Shown: positions 35,584 through 47,683 of the stretch, in pieces
Position numbering within the stretch: the stretch's first letter is position 1
How the letters are laid out: each line of letters begins with the position of its first letter
DNA from: Rubrivivax sp.
GTDB lineage: Bacteria; Pseudomonadota; Gammaproteobacteria; Burkholderiales; Burkholderiaceae_C
Reading direction: 5' to 3'
Assembly (NCBI GenBank): GCA_019635285.1
Contig: JAHBZS010000018.1
Coordinates: 1-64,000 of the forward strand
DNA: 64,000 nt
The notes under the pieces: generated by a model
Told to the model about the DNA's origin: nothing
The model's database searches: none
What the model saw: only the letters and a program-made list of their open reading frames with translations
Translations under genes and position numbers: made by a program

Positions 35584-37059
35584 ATGAACGCAACTACCAC
35601 CGTGCATCCGGTCGACGAAAAGCTGCCGCTGCCGCGCCTCGCCGCGCTGGGCGTGCAGCATGTGCTGGTGATGTACGCCGGCGCCATCGCCGTGCCGCTG
35701 ATCGTCGGCCGTGCGCTGAAGCTGACGCCGGAGCAGGTGGCGCTGCTGATCAGCGCCGACCTCTTCGCCTGCGGCATCGTCACGCTGATCCAGAGCCTGG
35801 GTGTGACGCGCTGGTTCGGCATCAAGCTGCCGGTGATGATGGGCGTGACCTTCGCCGCCGTGGGGCCGATGGTGGCCTTTGCCAATGCCATGCCGGGGGT
35901 CGAAGGCGCACGCGCGATCTTCGGCGCGATCATCGGCGCCGGCATCGTGTCGATGATCATCGCGCCGCTGGTCAGCAAGATGCTGCGCTTCTTTCCGCCG
36001 GTGGTCACCGGCACGATCATCACCATCATCGGCGTCAGCCTGATGCGCGTCGGCGTGGGCTGGGCGATGGGCGGGCCGGCCAACCTGGCGCAGCGCACCG
36101 ACGTGCCCAAGCTGCTGGAGATGGTCGACAAGGCCAAGGCCGCCGCGGCCGCCGCGTCGGCACCGGTCGCGCTGGGGCCGATCCCGATGATCGACAGTCC
36201 CAACTACGGCGCGCTGGACCACATGGCCATCGCCGCCTTCGTGCTGGTCATCGTGCTGCTGCTGGTCAAGTACGCCAAGGGCTTCATCGCCAACATCTCG
36301 GTGCTGCTGGGCATCATCGCCGGCTGTGCGCTGGCCATCGCGCTGGGCAAGATGAACTTCGACAAGGTGGCCAAGGCGGGCTGGTTCGACGTCGTCACGC
36401 CCTTCGCCTTCGGCATGCCGACCTTCGACCCGGTGATGATCCTGACGATGGTGCTGGTGATGATCGTGGTGATGATCGAATCCACCGGCATGTTCCTGGC
36501 GCTGTCGGAGATCACCGGCAAGCCGATCGGCCAGCGTGACCTGGCGGCCGGGCTGCGCACCGACGGCCTGGGCACCTTGATCGGCGGCATCTTCAACACC
36601 TTCCCGTACACCAGCTTCAGCCAGAACGTCGGCCTGGTCGGCGTCACCGGCGTGCGCAGCCGCTACGTCTGCGTGGCCGGCGGCGTGATCATGGTGCTGC
36701 TGGGCATGCTGCCCAAGATGGCCGCCTTCGTCGAGGCCATCCCGCAGTTCGTGCTGGGCGGTGCCGGGCTGGTGATGTTCGGCATGGTGGCGGCCACGGG
36801 CATCCGCATCCTGTCCACCGTGGACTACAAGAACAACCGCAACAACCTGTACATCGTCGCGCTGGCCATCGGCTTTGGCCTGATCCCGCTGGTGGCGCCG
36901 CGCTGGTCGCAGCAGATGGCGCACGGCCTGCACCCGCTGCTCGAATCCGGCATCCTGCTGACGGCCATCGCCGCGGTGCTGCTGAACCTGTTCTTCAACG
37001 GCGCCAAGGGCGATGCGGCCGGCGCCATCGAGGCTGCGAAGACCGCCGAGGCGCATTGA
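35584..37059 (+). CDS. NCS2-family urate/xanthine permease
   Basis: 491-residue proton symporter of the nucleobase-ascorbate transporter (NCS2) family with about 12-14 membrane segments. The NAT signature region is visible as FNTFPYTSFSQNVGLVGVTG, and an acidic helix ESTGMFLALSEITG is typical of urate/xanthine members. Location directly after puuD, 31 bases on, argues for urate or xanthine as substrate. Confidence 0.93.
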   Translation: MNATTTVHPVDEKLPLPRLAALGVQHVLVMYAGAIAVPLIVGRALKLTPEQVALLISADLFACGIVTLIQSLGVTRWFGIKLPVMMGVTFAAVGPMVAFANAMPGVEGARAIFGAIIGAGIVSMIIAPLVSKMLRFFPPVVTGTIITIIGVSLMRVGVGWAMGGPANLAQRTDVPKLLEMVDKAKAAAAAASAPVALGPIPMIDSPNYGALDHMAIAAFVLVIVLLLVKYAKGFIANISVLLGIIAGCALAIALGKMNFDKVAKAGWFDVVTPFAFGMPTFDPVMILTMVLVMIVVMIESTGMFLALSEITGKPIGQRDLAAGLRTDGLGTLIGGIFNTFPYTSFSQNVGLVGVTGVRSRYVCVAGGVIMVLLGMLPKMAAFVEAIPQFVLGGAGLVMFGMVAATGIRILSTVDYKNNRNNLYIVALAIGFGLIPLVAPRWSQQMAHGLHPLLESGILLTAIAAVLLNLFFNGAKGDAAGAIEAAKTAEAH

Positions 37060-38417
37060 GCACGCTGCTGATCCGCCGCGCCACGCTGCTCGCCACCCTG
37101 GACGCGCAGCGGCGCGAGATCGCCGACGGCGCGGTCTTCGCGCGCGACGGCGTCATCGAGGCGGTGGGCACGACGGCGCAGCTGCCGGACCATGCCGACG
37201 AGGTGATCGATGCGCGCGGGCAGGTGGTGATCCCCGGCCTGGTCAACACCCACCACCACTTCTACCAGACGCTGACGCGTGCCGTGCCGGCGGCGCAGGA
37301 CGCCGAGCTCTTCACCTGGCTGAAGACGCTGTATCCGATCTGGGCGAAGCTGACGCCGGAGATGGCCTTCGTGTCCACGCAGACGGCGATGGCCGAGCTG
37401 CTGCTGTCCGGCTGCACCACCAGCAGCGACCACCTCTACCTGTTCCCCAACGGCACGCGGCTGGACGACACCATCGAGGCCGCGCAGCAGATCGGCATGC
37501 GCTTTCACGCCGCGCGCGGTGCGATGAGCGTCGGTCAATCCAAGGGCGGGCTGCCGCCGGACCGCGTGGTCGAGGACGAGGCGGCCATCCTGCGCGACAC
37601 GCAGCGCCTCATCGAGCGCTGGCACGACCCGGCGCGCCATGCGATGACGCGCATCGTCGTCGCGCCCTGCAGCCCGTTCTCGGTGAGCCGCGAGCTGATG
37701 CGCGACGCCGCGCTGCTGGCGCGCGAGAAGGGCGTGTCGCTGCACACGCACCTGGCCGAGAACGACAACGACATCGCCTACACGCGCGAGAAGTTCGGCT
37801 GCACGCCGGCCGAATACGCCGAAGCACTCGGCTGGGTCGGCCGCGACGTGTGGCATGCGCACTGCGTCAAGCTCGACGCCGCGGGCATCGACCTGTTCGC
37901 GCGCACCGGCACCGGCGTCGCCCACTGCCCGGGCAGCAACATGCGGCTGGCCTCTGGGGCTGCGCCGATCCGCGCCATGCGCGACGCCGGCGTGCCGGTG
38001 TCCATCGCCGTCGACGGCTCGGCCAGCAACGACTCGGGCCACATGCTCGGCGAGGCGCGACTCGCGCTGCTGCTGCAGCGCGTGGCCCACGGCCCGGTGA
38101 AGGGGCCGAGTGCGCTGACGGCTCGCGAGGTGCTGGAGATCGCTACGCTAGGCGGCGCGCAGGTGCTGAACCGCGACGACATCGGCGCGCTGGCACCGGG
38201 CATGAGCGCCGACCTCGTCTGCGTGCCGCTCGACGACATCGGCGTCGCCGGCGCCTTGCACGACCCGCTGGCGGCGCTGTTCTTCTGCCACGTGCCGCGC
38301 GTGCGGCACACGGTGGTCGACGGCCGCATCGTCGTGCGCGACGGCCGGCTGACGACCGTCGACCTGCCGGCGCACCTGGAGCGGCACAACCGGCTGGCGG
38401 CGGCGCTGCTCGGCTAG
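37056..38417 (+). CDS. 8-Oxoguanine deaminase-like amidohydrolase
   Basis: 453-residue amidohydrolase-superfamily deaminase. Zinc site motifs: HHH at 66-68 (GLVNTHHHFYQ), HTHLAEND, HAHCVKLD and AVDGSASNDSG. The sequence closely follows the 8-oxoguanine/isoguanine deaminase group (product from 8-oxoguanine is urate), which fits the urate pathway here; guanine or hydroxy-triazine relatives share the fold. The start is TTG at 37056, overlapping the permease stop (TTGA). Last gene of the puuD operon. Confidence 0.88.
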   Translation: MSTLLIRRATLLATLDAQRREIADGAVFARDGVIEAVGTTAQLPDHADEVIDARGQVVIPGLVNTHHHFYQTLTRAVPAAQDAELFTWLKTLYPIWAKLTPEMAFVSTQTAMAELLLSGCTTSSDHLYLFPNGTRLDDTIEAAQQIGMRFHAARGAMSVGQSKGGLPPDRVVEDEAAILRDTQRLIERWHDPARHAMTRIVVAPCSPFSVSRELMRDAALLAREKGVSLHTHLAENDNDIAYTREKFGCTPAEYAEALGWVGRDVWHAHCVKLDAAGIDLFARTGTGVAHCPGSNMRLASGAAPIRAMRDAGVPVSIAVDGSASNDSGHMLGEARLALLLQRVAHGPVKGPSALTAREVLEIATLGGAQVLNRDDIGALAPGMSADLVCVPLDDIGVAGALHDPLAALFFCHVPRVRHTVVDGRIVVRDGRLTTVDLPAHLERHNRLAAALLG

Positions 38418-40347
38418 CTGGCGCCGCAGTCTCGACCCGGCACGACTCGTCAGCCCGCGCAGCGCAGCAGCGCCTCGTGCACCGGCTGGCGGCGCAGGAA
38501 GCTGTCGCGAAAGGGCTCGGGCACCTGCTCGTCGGCCACTCGCCTCAGCTTGGCCGCGCCTTCGCGCCACAGCGCCGCATGGCGCGCGTCGCCGGCCGCC
38601 TGCAGGCCGCGGCCGATGTGCAGCCAGGCCTCCGCCGGCGCCAGGTGCACGCTGCGTACGCCCAGTTGCCACAAGGCCAGCGCGGCCTCGGCGGCGGTGC
38701 GCGCGGGCACCTCGCCGATATCCACCAGCCCGGCGGCGCGCACCCAGGCTGCCAGCGCGCTGCCGCGGTGGCCGAGGCGCATCGCCTCCTGCGCCACCGC
38801 CTGCAGCTCGTCCCATGCCGCCTCGGGCGGCAGCTGAGCCGCCATCTCGATGCGCAGCGGCAGCCGCAGGTCCGGGCGGATGTGCGGGCCGATCTCGTCG
38901 CGCAGCTGTGCCATCGCCTGCCAGCCGGCGTCGGCCTGGCCCAGACCGACCCGCGCCGCCTGGTGCTGCAGCACCGCGTGCATCAGCCGGGGCGGCCAGC
39001 CGGCGTCGGCCAGCACCGGCGCCACGGCCTGCAGCGCCTGGTGCACGCGGCCCCACTGGCCCAGCAGCGCCCACAGCTGCGCCTCGCGCAACTGCGCGCG
39101 CGGCAGGTACGCCGGCTGGTAGCGGCGCGTCGTGTCCAGCGCCAGCTGCACCTGCGTCAGCGCGTCGCCGTAGCGCTCCAGCCCGCCCAGCACCAGCGCG
39201 CGCAGCAGCTGCAGGATCGGCGCCTGCGCCTGCTGCTCTTCCGACGTCGCCAGCCACTGCTGGCCGCGCACCAGCGCCTCGTCGGCGGCGTCCAGGTCGC
39301 CCGCATCGATGCGGTTGCAGGCCAGGTTGCCGCACACCGAGCCGAGCAGCGGGATGTCGTCCAGATGGCGCAGCAGCTCGTAGGCGCCCTGGTGGTGCGC
39401 GAGGGCCTCGTCCAGCCGCCCGCTGTTGTCCAGCGCGATGGCCAGCTCGCCGTGCGCCACGCCGCGGTCCATCGCGCTGCCGTGCACGTCCAGCCAGGCC
39501 AGCGCGCCCTGCATGTGCGGCAGCGCCTCGGCATGCCGGTCGAGCATCGACAGCCCGCTGCCGAGCTCGCTGTGCAGCAGCGCCTGCAGCCGGGCGTCGT
39601 GCCGCGCCAGCGGCAGCGCGTGCTGCGCCAGCTCGACCACGGCCGCGAACTCGCCGCGTGTCTTGTGCGCGTTGCTGCGCGCCAGCGTGCAGTGCACGCG
39701 GGCCGCGTCGTCGTCGGCCAGCGCCTCGACGCGGTCGCCGCGCGCGGCGATGTCGCTCGGCTCGTTGTCGATCGACGTGGCCAGGCGCAGCGCCTCCAGG
39801 CCGCTTTCGAAGGCGGCGGCACGGTCGCCCGCGGCCTGCTCGATCGCGCCCTTCTCGTCGAGGAAGGCGAGCTGCTCGCGCGGCCGCAGCGCCGCTGCCG
39901 CGGCCTGCGCCGCGCGCTGCAGCCAGGGCAGCGCGCGCACCGGCTGGCCGCCGTCGATCCAGTGCCGCGCCACGCGCGCCGGCTCGCCGCCGTGCGCTTC
40001 GAGCCACGCGGCCACGCCCAGGTGCGTGTGGCGCGCGATGGCCGCCGGCACGCTGGCGCGCACCGCGTCGTGCACCAGGTCGTGCGCGAACTGCGTGTCG
40101 CGCAGCACCTGCGCGGTCTCCAGCTCGTTCAGCGCGTCGGCAAACTGCATCGCCGACGCGCCCAGCACGTGCTCGGCCAGGCCGATGCCGAAGTCCACGC
40201 CGGCCACGGCGGCCACGCGCGCCAGCGCCAGCGCGCCCGGGCTCAGCTGCGTGAGCCGGCGCTCGATCAGCCGGCCCACCGTCAGCGGGCGCGGCAGCAC
40301 GGCGGCGTCGGCCAGCCGGCCCAGGCTGCCCTCGACCCAGGCCTGCT

Positions 40348-41889
<1,542 letters not shown>

Positions 41890-41951
41890 GCGCATCGAGC
41901 ATAACGAAGGCGAAGCCTCGGGCCGGCGGCGCACCGGCCCGACGCGTGGCT

Positions 41952-44462
41952 TCAGGGCGACCAGACGCTCACGGTCGGCACGTCGTCGCTGCCGGCGGCC
42001 GATTCGATCCAGGCCATTGCCGCGTCGCCGTCGGGGCCCAGCGCCAGGGGGCCGCCGATGTTGACGTTACCGGTTGCCGTCTCCCACGACACGTTGGCGC
42101 CCCAGGTGCCGCCCACGGGCCGGCGCTGCCCGCGCAGGTCGGTCAGGTCCTTCGACCACACGACCAGCAGGTTGCCGAGCGCATCGGCCGCAATCTGCGC
42201 ATACGCGGCGTAGCCGCCCTCCGGGCTGATCCGCTCGAACACGCCGAAGGCGGCGCCGGGCAGCGCCTCGGCAAAGTAGACGTCTCTGACCAGGCTGCCG
42301 CCGACGAAGCCCTGCTGGCTCCAGACCACGCTGGTGCGTCCGTCCGCGGCCACGGCCACCTGGCGGTCAACGCCCGGCACCACGTTGCCGACCGGGCCCA
42401 CCGGCAGTTCCTCGGCGGCGCTCCAGCCGTTGGTCGCGGACCAGCGCGAGACCATGTTGCGTCCGCCGGCGCCGGCGACCGGCACCGCCTGGTAGACGAC
42501 CGCCGCGTGGTTGCCGGCGATGGCGGCGTTGCCGAGGGACATGATGTCGTTGAAGGACTGCGCCATCAGCACCGCGGGGCCGCTCCAGCCGCTGCCGGGC
42601 ACGTAGCGGTTGGCCACCATCACCCGCTGGCCGTTGTTGCGGTCGAAGTCTTCGAAGGCGGCGAGCACGCGCCCGTCGGCGGCAACGGCCAGCACCGGCA
42701 TGAGGCTGCCGCCGTTGGGCAGGCCGAGCTCGACCGGGCCACTCCACGCGGTGGAGCCCGCATCCAGGCGGCTGGCGAAGGTGCGCGCGGCACTGGTGTT
42801 CCAGACCGCGGTGGCCGTGCCATTGGCGTCGGCGACGACCTTGACGCCGCGCACGGCGACGCTGTCGTCGTTCTCGATCAAGGCCGGGCTGCTCCAGACG
42901 CCGCCTGGGGCCTGGCGCACGAACCAGGCGCTGGGCTGCCCGGCCGCGGGTTGCACCCAGGTGACCACGGCCGTGCCGTCGTTGCCCAGCGCCGCCGTGA
43001 GGCCGCGGCTGGCGTCGATGTCGACGGTGGGCACGTCGACCGCGGCCGACCAGCCGCCGGCCCGGGTGTAGCGGCTGGTGCGGATGCCCGTCGGCGCGCG
43101 CGTCACCGGATCGGCGACGATCCAGGCGGCGACGAAGCGCCCGGCCGATGCCGCGGCCACCACGGCGTTCGTGGCCGGCAGGTTGTCGGCCTGCGGCAGC
43201 GCCTGCGCCAGCGGCGTGGCGCGGGTCAGCACGGTCAGCGTGGCCGCGGCGCTGGCCAGGCTGCCGGCGCGGTTGCTGAACACCGCGCGGAAGCGCGCGC
43301 CGTGGTCGGCGGCGCGGGTGGCGCCGGTGGTGTAGCTGGGGCCCGTGGCACCGGCGATGTCGGTCCAGGTGTTGCCGCCGTCGGTCGAGCGCTGCCATTG
43401 CTGCGTCGGCGCCGGCGAGCCGCTGCCCGCCGCGGTGAAGGTGGCGCTGTCCGGCGCGTTGACCGTCACGTCCTGCGGCGCGGTGTCCACTGCCGGCGGC
43501 ACGTCGGCGCCGGGCGCGGGAATGTCCACCGTGAGCAGCGTCTGCTGGCTGATCGAAACGCTGGACTGGCCCGGCCGTGCGCATTCGAACACGTGCGCCA
43601 GCCGGACCGTGCCGCTGTCCTCGTGCGCGAGGGCGAGGTCGTGGCGGTAGGTGGCGCGGGCGCGATGCGGGTCGGCCGGGTCGGGCGACAAGGTCAGCCT
43701 GATGTCGGCGATCACCTGCGTATTGCTGCCCGGCACCAGCTTGCGCACGACCAGCCGCGGCGCAGCGCAGTCGGGCGCGGCCGACATGTGCACCTCGAAG
43801 CCGACCACCGCCGCGGCCGAGACGCGCCAGTTGCGCGCGCCCAGCATCTGCAGGGCGCCGGCCGGCGTGGCGCCGACGGCCACGCCCAGCGTCTGCCAGA
43901 CGCAGGCATAGGGGTCGGGGTTGGGCACCGGGACCGCGCAGGCCATCCCCACGCCGTAGGACAGCGAGATGCGCTGCCATTCGGCCTTGCCGTCGGCGAC
44001 CGTGGCGCCGACCGCGGCCCATTCGCCGCCGGGGCTGGCCATCAGCACGTCGGCCGCCGCCGCGCCCGTCGGCGGCTGGAAGGGCATGCGGATCGTCACC
44101 GGCTGCTCGAACAGCAGCCCGTGCGGCGTGAACTCGTAGGTCGGCGTGACGACGCTGCCGTCGGCCTGCAGCGCCGGCGCGCCGGCGCCGGTCTTGGTGA
44201 TGCGCAGCTCGGTGTCGGCGGACAGCGCGCCCGGGGGCACGACCAGCTCGACGCCGTCGGGCCCCGTCAGGGTGCCGCCGGCGGCGCCCAGCGTGGCGGC
44301 GGCCGTCGGCGCGCTGGGCTGCACGGCTTCGTCGTCGTCGCCGCAGGCGGCCAGGCCGCAGGCCAGCGCGGCGGCCAGCAGCACACGCCAGGCCCGCCCG
44401 ACCACGGGCTGCAAGGCGCGCTGTGTGCCGTGCAGTGGCCGGACGGTTGCATCGTCGTTCAT
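41952..44462 (-). CDS. Large outer-membrane lipoprotein with ZU5-like, Ig-like and beta-propeller-like parts
   Basis: 836-residue predicted lipoprotein. After a rather long N-terminus, the hydrophobic stretch ends in lipobox GLAAC (Cys near 40) followed by GDDDE. Residues about 55-125 resemble a ZU5-like segment (GAAGGTLTGPDGVELVVPPG, then ALSADTELRI). About 335-415 looks Ig-like (PQDVTVNAPDSATFTAAGSG, WQRSTDGGNTWTDI). The remaining 400 residues contain repeated strands such as GWSAAVDVPTV and GWSGPAVL with alternating Trp and Ala/Val, as in BNR/sialidase-like propellers. Function unknown; cell-surface binding is a guess from architecture. Confidence 0.75.
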   Translation of the reverse strand: MNDDATVRPLHGTQRALQPVVGRAWRVLLAAALACGLAACGDDDEAVQPSAPTAAATLGAAGGTLTGPDGVELVVPPGALSADTELRITKTGAGAPALQADGSVVTPTYEFTPHGLLFEQPVTIRMPFQPPTGAAAADVLMASPGGEWAAVGATVADGKAEWQRISLSYGVGMACAVPVPNPDPYACVWQTLGVAVGATPAGALQMLGARNWRVSAAAVVGFEVHMSAAPDCAAPRLVVRKLVPGSNTQVIADIRLTLSPDPADPHRARATYRHDLALAHEDSGTVRLAHVFECARPGQSSVSISQQTLLTVDIPAPGADVPPAVDTAPQDVTVNAPDSATFTAAGSGSPAPTQQWQRSTDGGNTWTDIAGATGPSYTTGATRAADHGARFRAVFSNRAGSLASAAATLTVLTRATPLAQALPQADNLPATNAVVAAASAGRFVAAWIVADPVTRAPTGIRTSRYTRAGGWSAAVDVPTVDIDASRGLTAALGNDGTAVVTWVQPAAGQPSAWFVRQAPGGVWSSPALIENDDSVAVRGVKVVADANGTATAVWNTSAARTFASRLDAGSTAWSGPVELGLPNGGSLMPVLAVAADGRVLAAFEDFDRNNGQRVMVANRYVPGSGWSGPAVLMAQSFNDIMSLGNAAIAGNHAAVVYQAVPVAGAGGRNMVSRWSATNGWSAAEELPVGPVGNVVPGVDRQVAVAADGRTSVVWSQQGFVGGSLVRDVYFAEALPGAAFGVFERISPEGGYAAYAQIAADALGNLLVVWSKDLTDLRGQRRPVGGTWGANVSWETATGNVNIGGPLALGPDGDAAMAWIESAAGSDDVPTVSVWSP

Positions 44463-44626
44463 GTTCTTCTCCTCGCGGCGCCGTGCCGCGGCAGAGGTTG
44501 TAGGCAGCGCGGCGTTACGCCGGCGTTACGCGCGGCGGCGGCGGCCGCCCAGGCGCCGCGGCGTCGGCAGCGGATAGGCCGGTTTTTCCGGCGCTGTTCG
44601 AGCGGCGGCCGGGCGCGGGCCCACCG

Positions 44627-46627
44627 ATGATGGCGGTCCCCGTACGCCCACGCATGCAGTTCCGCCGCCTGTTCGCATCGCTCAAGTTCAGGATCGTCGC
44701 CATGGCCGTGCTCACCGGCATCGTGGCGGCCCTGGGCACGGCGACGATCGTGCTGGACGTGACGCAGCGCGAGGTGCAGCGCATGCTGCTGGCCAACGAC
44801 CGCGACGACCGCGAGCGCGTGGCCGCGCTGATGGCCGGCAAGCTCGAGACGCTGAAGAACAGCCTGGTGGCGGTGGCGCGTCAGGCGCGGTCCGAGGTCT
44901 TCTGGGACGCCCACCGCGCCGAGCGCCTGCTGCTCGACCAGCCCGTGCTGGGGGCGCTGTTCGACGTGGTGTTCATGGCGGCGACCGACGGCCGCATGCT
45001 GGCCCATGTGGAGCGTGGCCGGCCGAGCCAGGAATTGCCGAGCATCGCCGACCGCGACTACTTCCGGCGTGCGATGCAGTCCGACCAGCCGGTGGTGTCG
45101 GAGCCGCTGCGCAGCAAGGTCACGCTGGATCCGGTGCTGGTCGTCGCCGTGCCGGTGATCGGCGCCGACGGGCGCACCCAGGGGGTGCTGGCCGGCGCAT
45201 TGCGGCTGCAATCCGGCAACCTGTTCAGCGATGGCACGGGCGCGGCGCACGAAGGCGCGCGCGACCTGGTGATGGACCGCCAGGGTCGCCTGCTGTCGCA
45301 CAGCGACCGCCGCCGCGTGCTCGGTCGCGCGCAGGACGAACCCGGCCTGGCCGCAGTGTTCGACCGCTGGCAGGCCTCGGGCAGCCCGATCGAGACGGTC
45401 GGTACGTCGGAGCTGTCACAGGACTATCTGGTGTCGATGGCCGGCATCCCGCTGTCGGACTGGATGCTGGTGCGGGTGATGCCGCGCGAACACGCGCTGG
45501 CGCCGATGGCCCCCGCGCGGCGCCCCGCCTGCCCGCCCGCGCGGGCTGCCGGCGCCGCCGCCGGCCTGCTGGCCGGCCTGGTCGCCTGGGCCACGGTGCG
45601 GCCGATCGCGCGCCTGCGCGACCGCGCGCAGCGCATGCTGCAGGCCGACGACGCGCCGGCAGAGCGCTGGCCCGACGGCAGCGGCGAGATCGGCGCGATG
45701 TCGCAGGCCTTCCAGCTGCTGCTGTCGCAGCGCGAACGGCAGCGCGAAGCCGCGCAGGACTTGCTGCAGCAGCTGCACGCCGTGCTGGACAACGCCGAGG
45801 TGGGCATCGCGCTGTCGCGCAACGGCCGCTTCGAGATCGTCAGCCGGCAGTTCTGCGCCATCTTCGGGTGCGAGCGCGAACAGGCGGTGGGCCAGCCCAC
45901 GCGCATGATCTACCCGTCCGACGAGGCCTATGCCGCGCTGTCCAGCCGCGCCGAGCCGGCGTTCCTGCAGCACGGCCTGTTCGACGGCGAGGTCGAGCTG
46001 GTGCGCTGCAACGGCGAGCTCTTCTGGGGCCACATGCGGGGGCGGGCGGTGGTGCCCGGCGACCGCTCGCAAGGCACCATCTGGGTCATCAACGACGTGA
46101 CGCGCGCGCACCGCCAGCACGAACAGCTCAGCTGGGCGGCCAGCCACGACAAGCTCACCGGCCTGACCAACCGGGCGGCCTTCGAGGTGATGCTGGAGGA
46201 CGCCACCGCGCGGGCCACCGAGCAGCCCTTCTGCGCACTGTTCATCGATCTGGACCGCTTCAAGCAGGTCAACGACACCAGCGGCCATGCCGCCGGCGAT
46301 GCGCTGCTGCGCGGCATCGCGGCCGTGCTCACCGCCGCGCTGCGCAGCGGCGACACGGTGGCCCGGCTGGGCGGCGACGAATTTGCGGTGCTGCTGCCGG
46401 CCTGCCCGGCGCCGGCGGCCCAGGCCATCGCCGAGAAGCTGCGCAGCGTCGTCGAGGCCTACCGGCTGGAATGGGAAGGCTGCACGCACCAGGTCGGGGC
46501 CAGCATCGGGCTGGTCGCGGTGAACGGCCTGCACGGCTCGGCGAGCCAGGTGCTACGGGCCGCCGACGCGGCCTGCTACGACGCCAAGCGCGGCGGCCGC
46601 AACCGGGTGGCGCTGGCCACCGCCTGA
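44627..46627 (+). CDS. Membrane diguanylate cyclase (dCache-HAMP-PAS-GGDEF)
   Basis: About 666-residue sensor enzyme. First membrane helix about 22-42, periplasmic double-Cache-like domain to about 295, second helix about 305-325 with a HAMP-like linker, PAS domain about 385-505 (LDNAEVGIALSRNGRFEIVS) and GGDEF domain about 510-665. The active site is intact at 582-586 (RLGGDEFAVLL) and the inhibitory I-site RSGD stands exactly five residues before it, so feedback-controlled c-di-GMP synthesis is likely. Start could also be the ATG at 44654 (MQFRRLF). No EAL domain. Confidence 0.92.
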   Translation: MMAVPVRPRMQFRRLFASLKFRIVAMAVLTGIVAALGTATIVLDVTQREVQRMLLANDRDDRERVAALMAGKLETLKNSLVAVARQARSEVFWDAHRAERLLLDQPVLGALFDVVFMAATDGRMLAHVERGRPSQELPSIADRDYFRRAMQSDQPVVSEPLRSKVTLDPVLVVAVPVIGADGRTQGVLAGALRLQSGNLFSDGTGAAHEGARDLVMDRQGRLLSHSDRRRVLGRAQDEPGLAAVFDRWQASGSPIETVGTSELSQDYLVSMAGIPLSDWMLVRVMPREHALAPMAPARRPACPPARAAGAAAGLLAGLVAWATVRPIARLRDRAQRMLQADDAPAERWPDGSGEIGAMSQAFQLLLSQRERQREAAQDLLQQLHAVLDNAEVGIALSRNGRFEIVSRQFCAIFGCEREQAVGQPTRMIYPSDEAYAALSSRAEPAFLQHGLFDGEVELVRCNGELFWGHMRGRAVVPGDRSQGTIWVINDVTRAHRQHEQLSWAASHDKLTGLTNRAAFEVMLEDATARATEQPFCALFIDLDRFKQVNDTSGHAAGDALLRGIAAVLTAALRSGDTVARLGGDEFAVLLPACPAPAAQAIAEKLRSVVEAYRLEWEGCTHQVGASIGLVAVNGLHGSASQVLRAADAACYDAKRGGRNRVALATA

Positions 46628-46702
46628 GCGGCCGGCCGCGGATCAACGCCGACCCCGACGCGGACACGCCGCAGCCGACGCGCGGCCGGCGGGCCTTCGT
46701 GC

Positions 46703-47590
46703 TCAGGCCCGCGCCAGCACGTCGACCGCCGGACGCTGCGTGCTCTTCCACCAGCCGTTGGCCGTGGCACGGCGGCAGTGTGTGGCGTCGTCGTTGAGCC
46801 AGTAGGCGCTGTCCCGGGTCACGACCAGGATCTCCTCCCACTTGGTGCCCAGGCGCTGGTCCGGGGTGGCGATGTGCGGCTCCACCGCCCACACGCCTTC
46901 GCGCAGCGCATGGTCGCATTCGCGGCCGTCGTTCCACAGCGGCGACTCGATCTGCCTGGGGAACAGCTTGGACAGCCAGGTGCGGCTCATCAGGCTGACA
47001 TAGGTCGGCAGGCCGAAGCCCAGCCAGCGCAGCCGGTGCATCGCGCCCACCTGGATGCGGCCGAGGCGGTGGCCGATCACGCGGTGCGGGTAGTAGCGGT
47101 GCACGTTGATGAAGCCGGCGGCCTCGATCAGCGTGTCCACCTCGCGGTAGATGGCGCGCATGGTCTTGCCGGCGCGCGCCGCCTCCAGGATATGGTCGCG
47201 CACCTGCAGCAGCACGCGGTCCATCTGGTCGATCACCGGGTCGCCGCCGTGCACGAAGCAGTAGCCGATGTCGGCCGAATAGCCGTCGATGATCGGCGCG
47301 ATGTCCAGGATCACCGGCATGCCCTTCTGCAGCCGCGTCTTCGACGGCAGGAACTTCAGGTTGATCCAGAAATTCTTGAAGGCGGTGCGCTCGCCGAACC
47401 AGGCGAAGGGGTCGTGGAACATGTGGCTGACGCCGCGCGACGCCAGCTCCGCGCGCAGCAGGCGCACCGCGTCCTTTTCGGTCATGCCGGTCAGCAACTG
47501 GGCCTGCACCGCCTCGACCACTTCGTAGGCGAGCTTCTGCACCGCGCTGAAACGCTGCAGGTCCTGACTCTGGAATCCGTTCGTCTGCAT
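46703..47590 (-). CDS. M24-family (aminopeptidase P/methionine aminopeptidase fold) protein
   Basis: 295-residue pita-bread-fold protein. Metal-ligand motifs of the family are visible: VILDIAPIIDGYSADIGYC (two Asp), HRVIGHRLG region His, and an EPHIA Glu followed by WEEILVV. It lacks the N-terminal domain of prolidases. Divergent from the AraC regulator at 47682, with which it shares a 91-base intergenic region containing direct repeats. Substrate unknown; it may be a C-N hydrolase other than a peptidase. Confidence 0.85.
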   Translation of the reverse strand: MQTNGFQSQDLQRFSAVQKLAYEVVEAVQAQLLTGMTEKDAVRLLRAELASRGVSHMFHDPFAWFGERTAFKNFWINLKFLPSKTRLQKGMPVILDIAPIIDGYSADIGYCFVHGGDPVIDQMDRVLLQVRDHILEAARAGKTMRAIYREVDTLIEAAGFINVHRYYPHRVIGHRLGRIQVGAMHRLRWLGFGLPTYVSLMSRTWLSKLFPRQIESPLWNDGRECDHALREGVWAVEPHIATPDQRLGTKWEEILVVTRDSAYWLNDDATHCRRATANGWWKSTQRPAVDVLARA

Positions 47591-47645
47591 GGGGGTCTCC
47601 GTGTGTGTATGGGGCAGGATCGTAGGGAGACCGGCCTTCTCCCGA

Positions 47646-47683
47646 TTGACTTTGCGTGCCATTCCTTTGACATTGCGCGCCAT
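47646..47683. promoter_or_regulatory. 21-bp-spaced direct repeats, probable AraC-type operator
   Basis: TTGACTTTGCGTGCCAT (47646-47662) and TTGACATTGCGCGCCAT (47667-47683) are 15/17 identical and start exactly 21 bases apart, two helical turns, the usual geometry for AraC-family dimers. They lie between the M24 gene and the AraC gene; the second copy overlaps the assumed AraC start codon. Confidence 0.6.

Noticed and set aside
33150-36203. 1017-codon minus-strand frame across xdhC, puuD and the permease
   Set aside because: Runs antisense through three genes with strong motifs; composition typical of antisense high-GC DNA.
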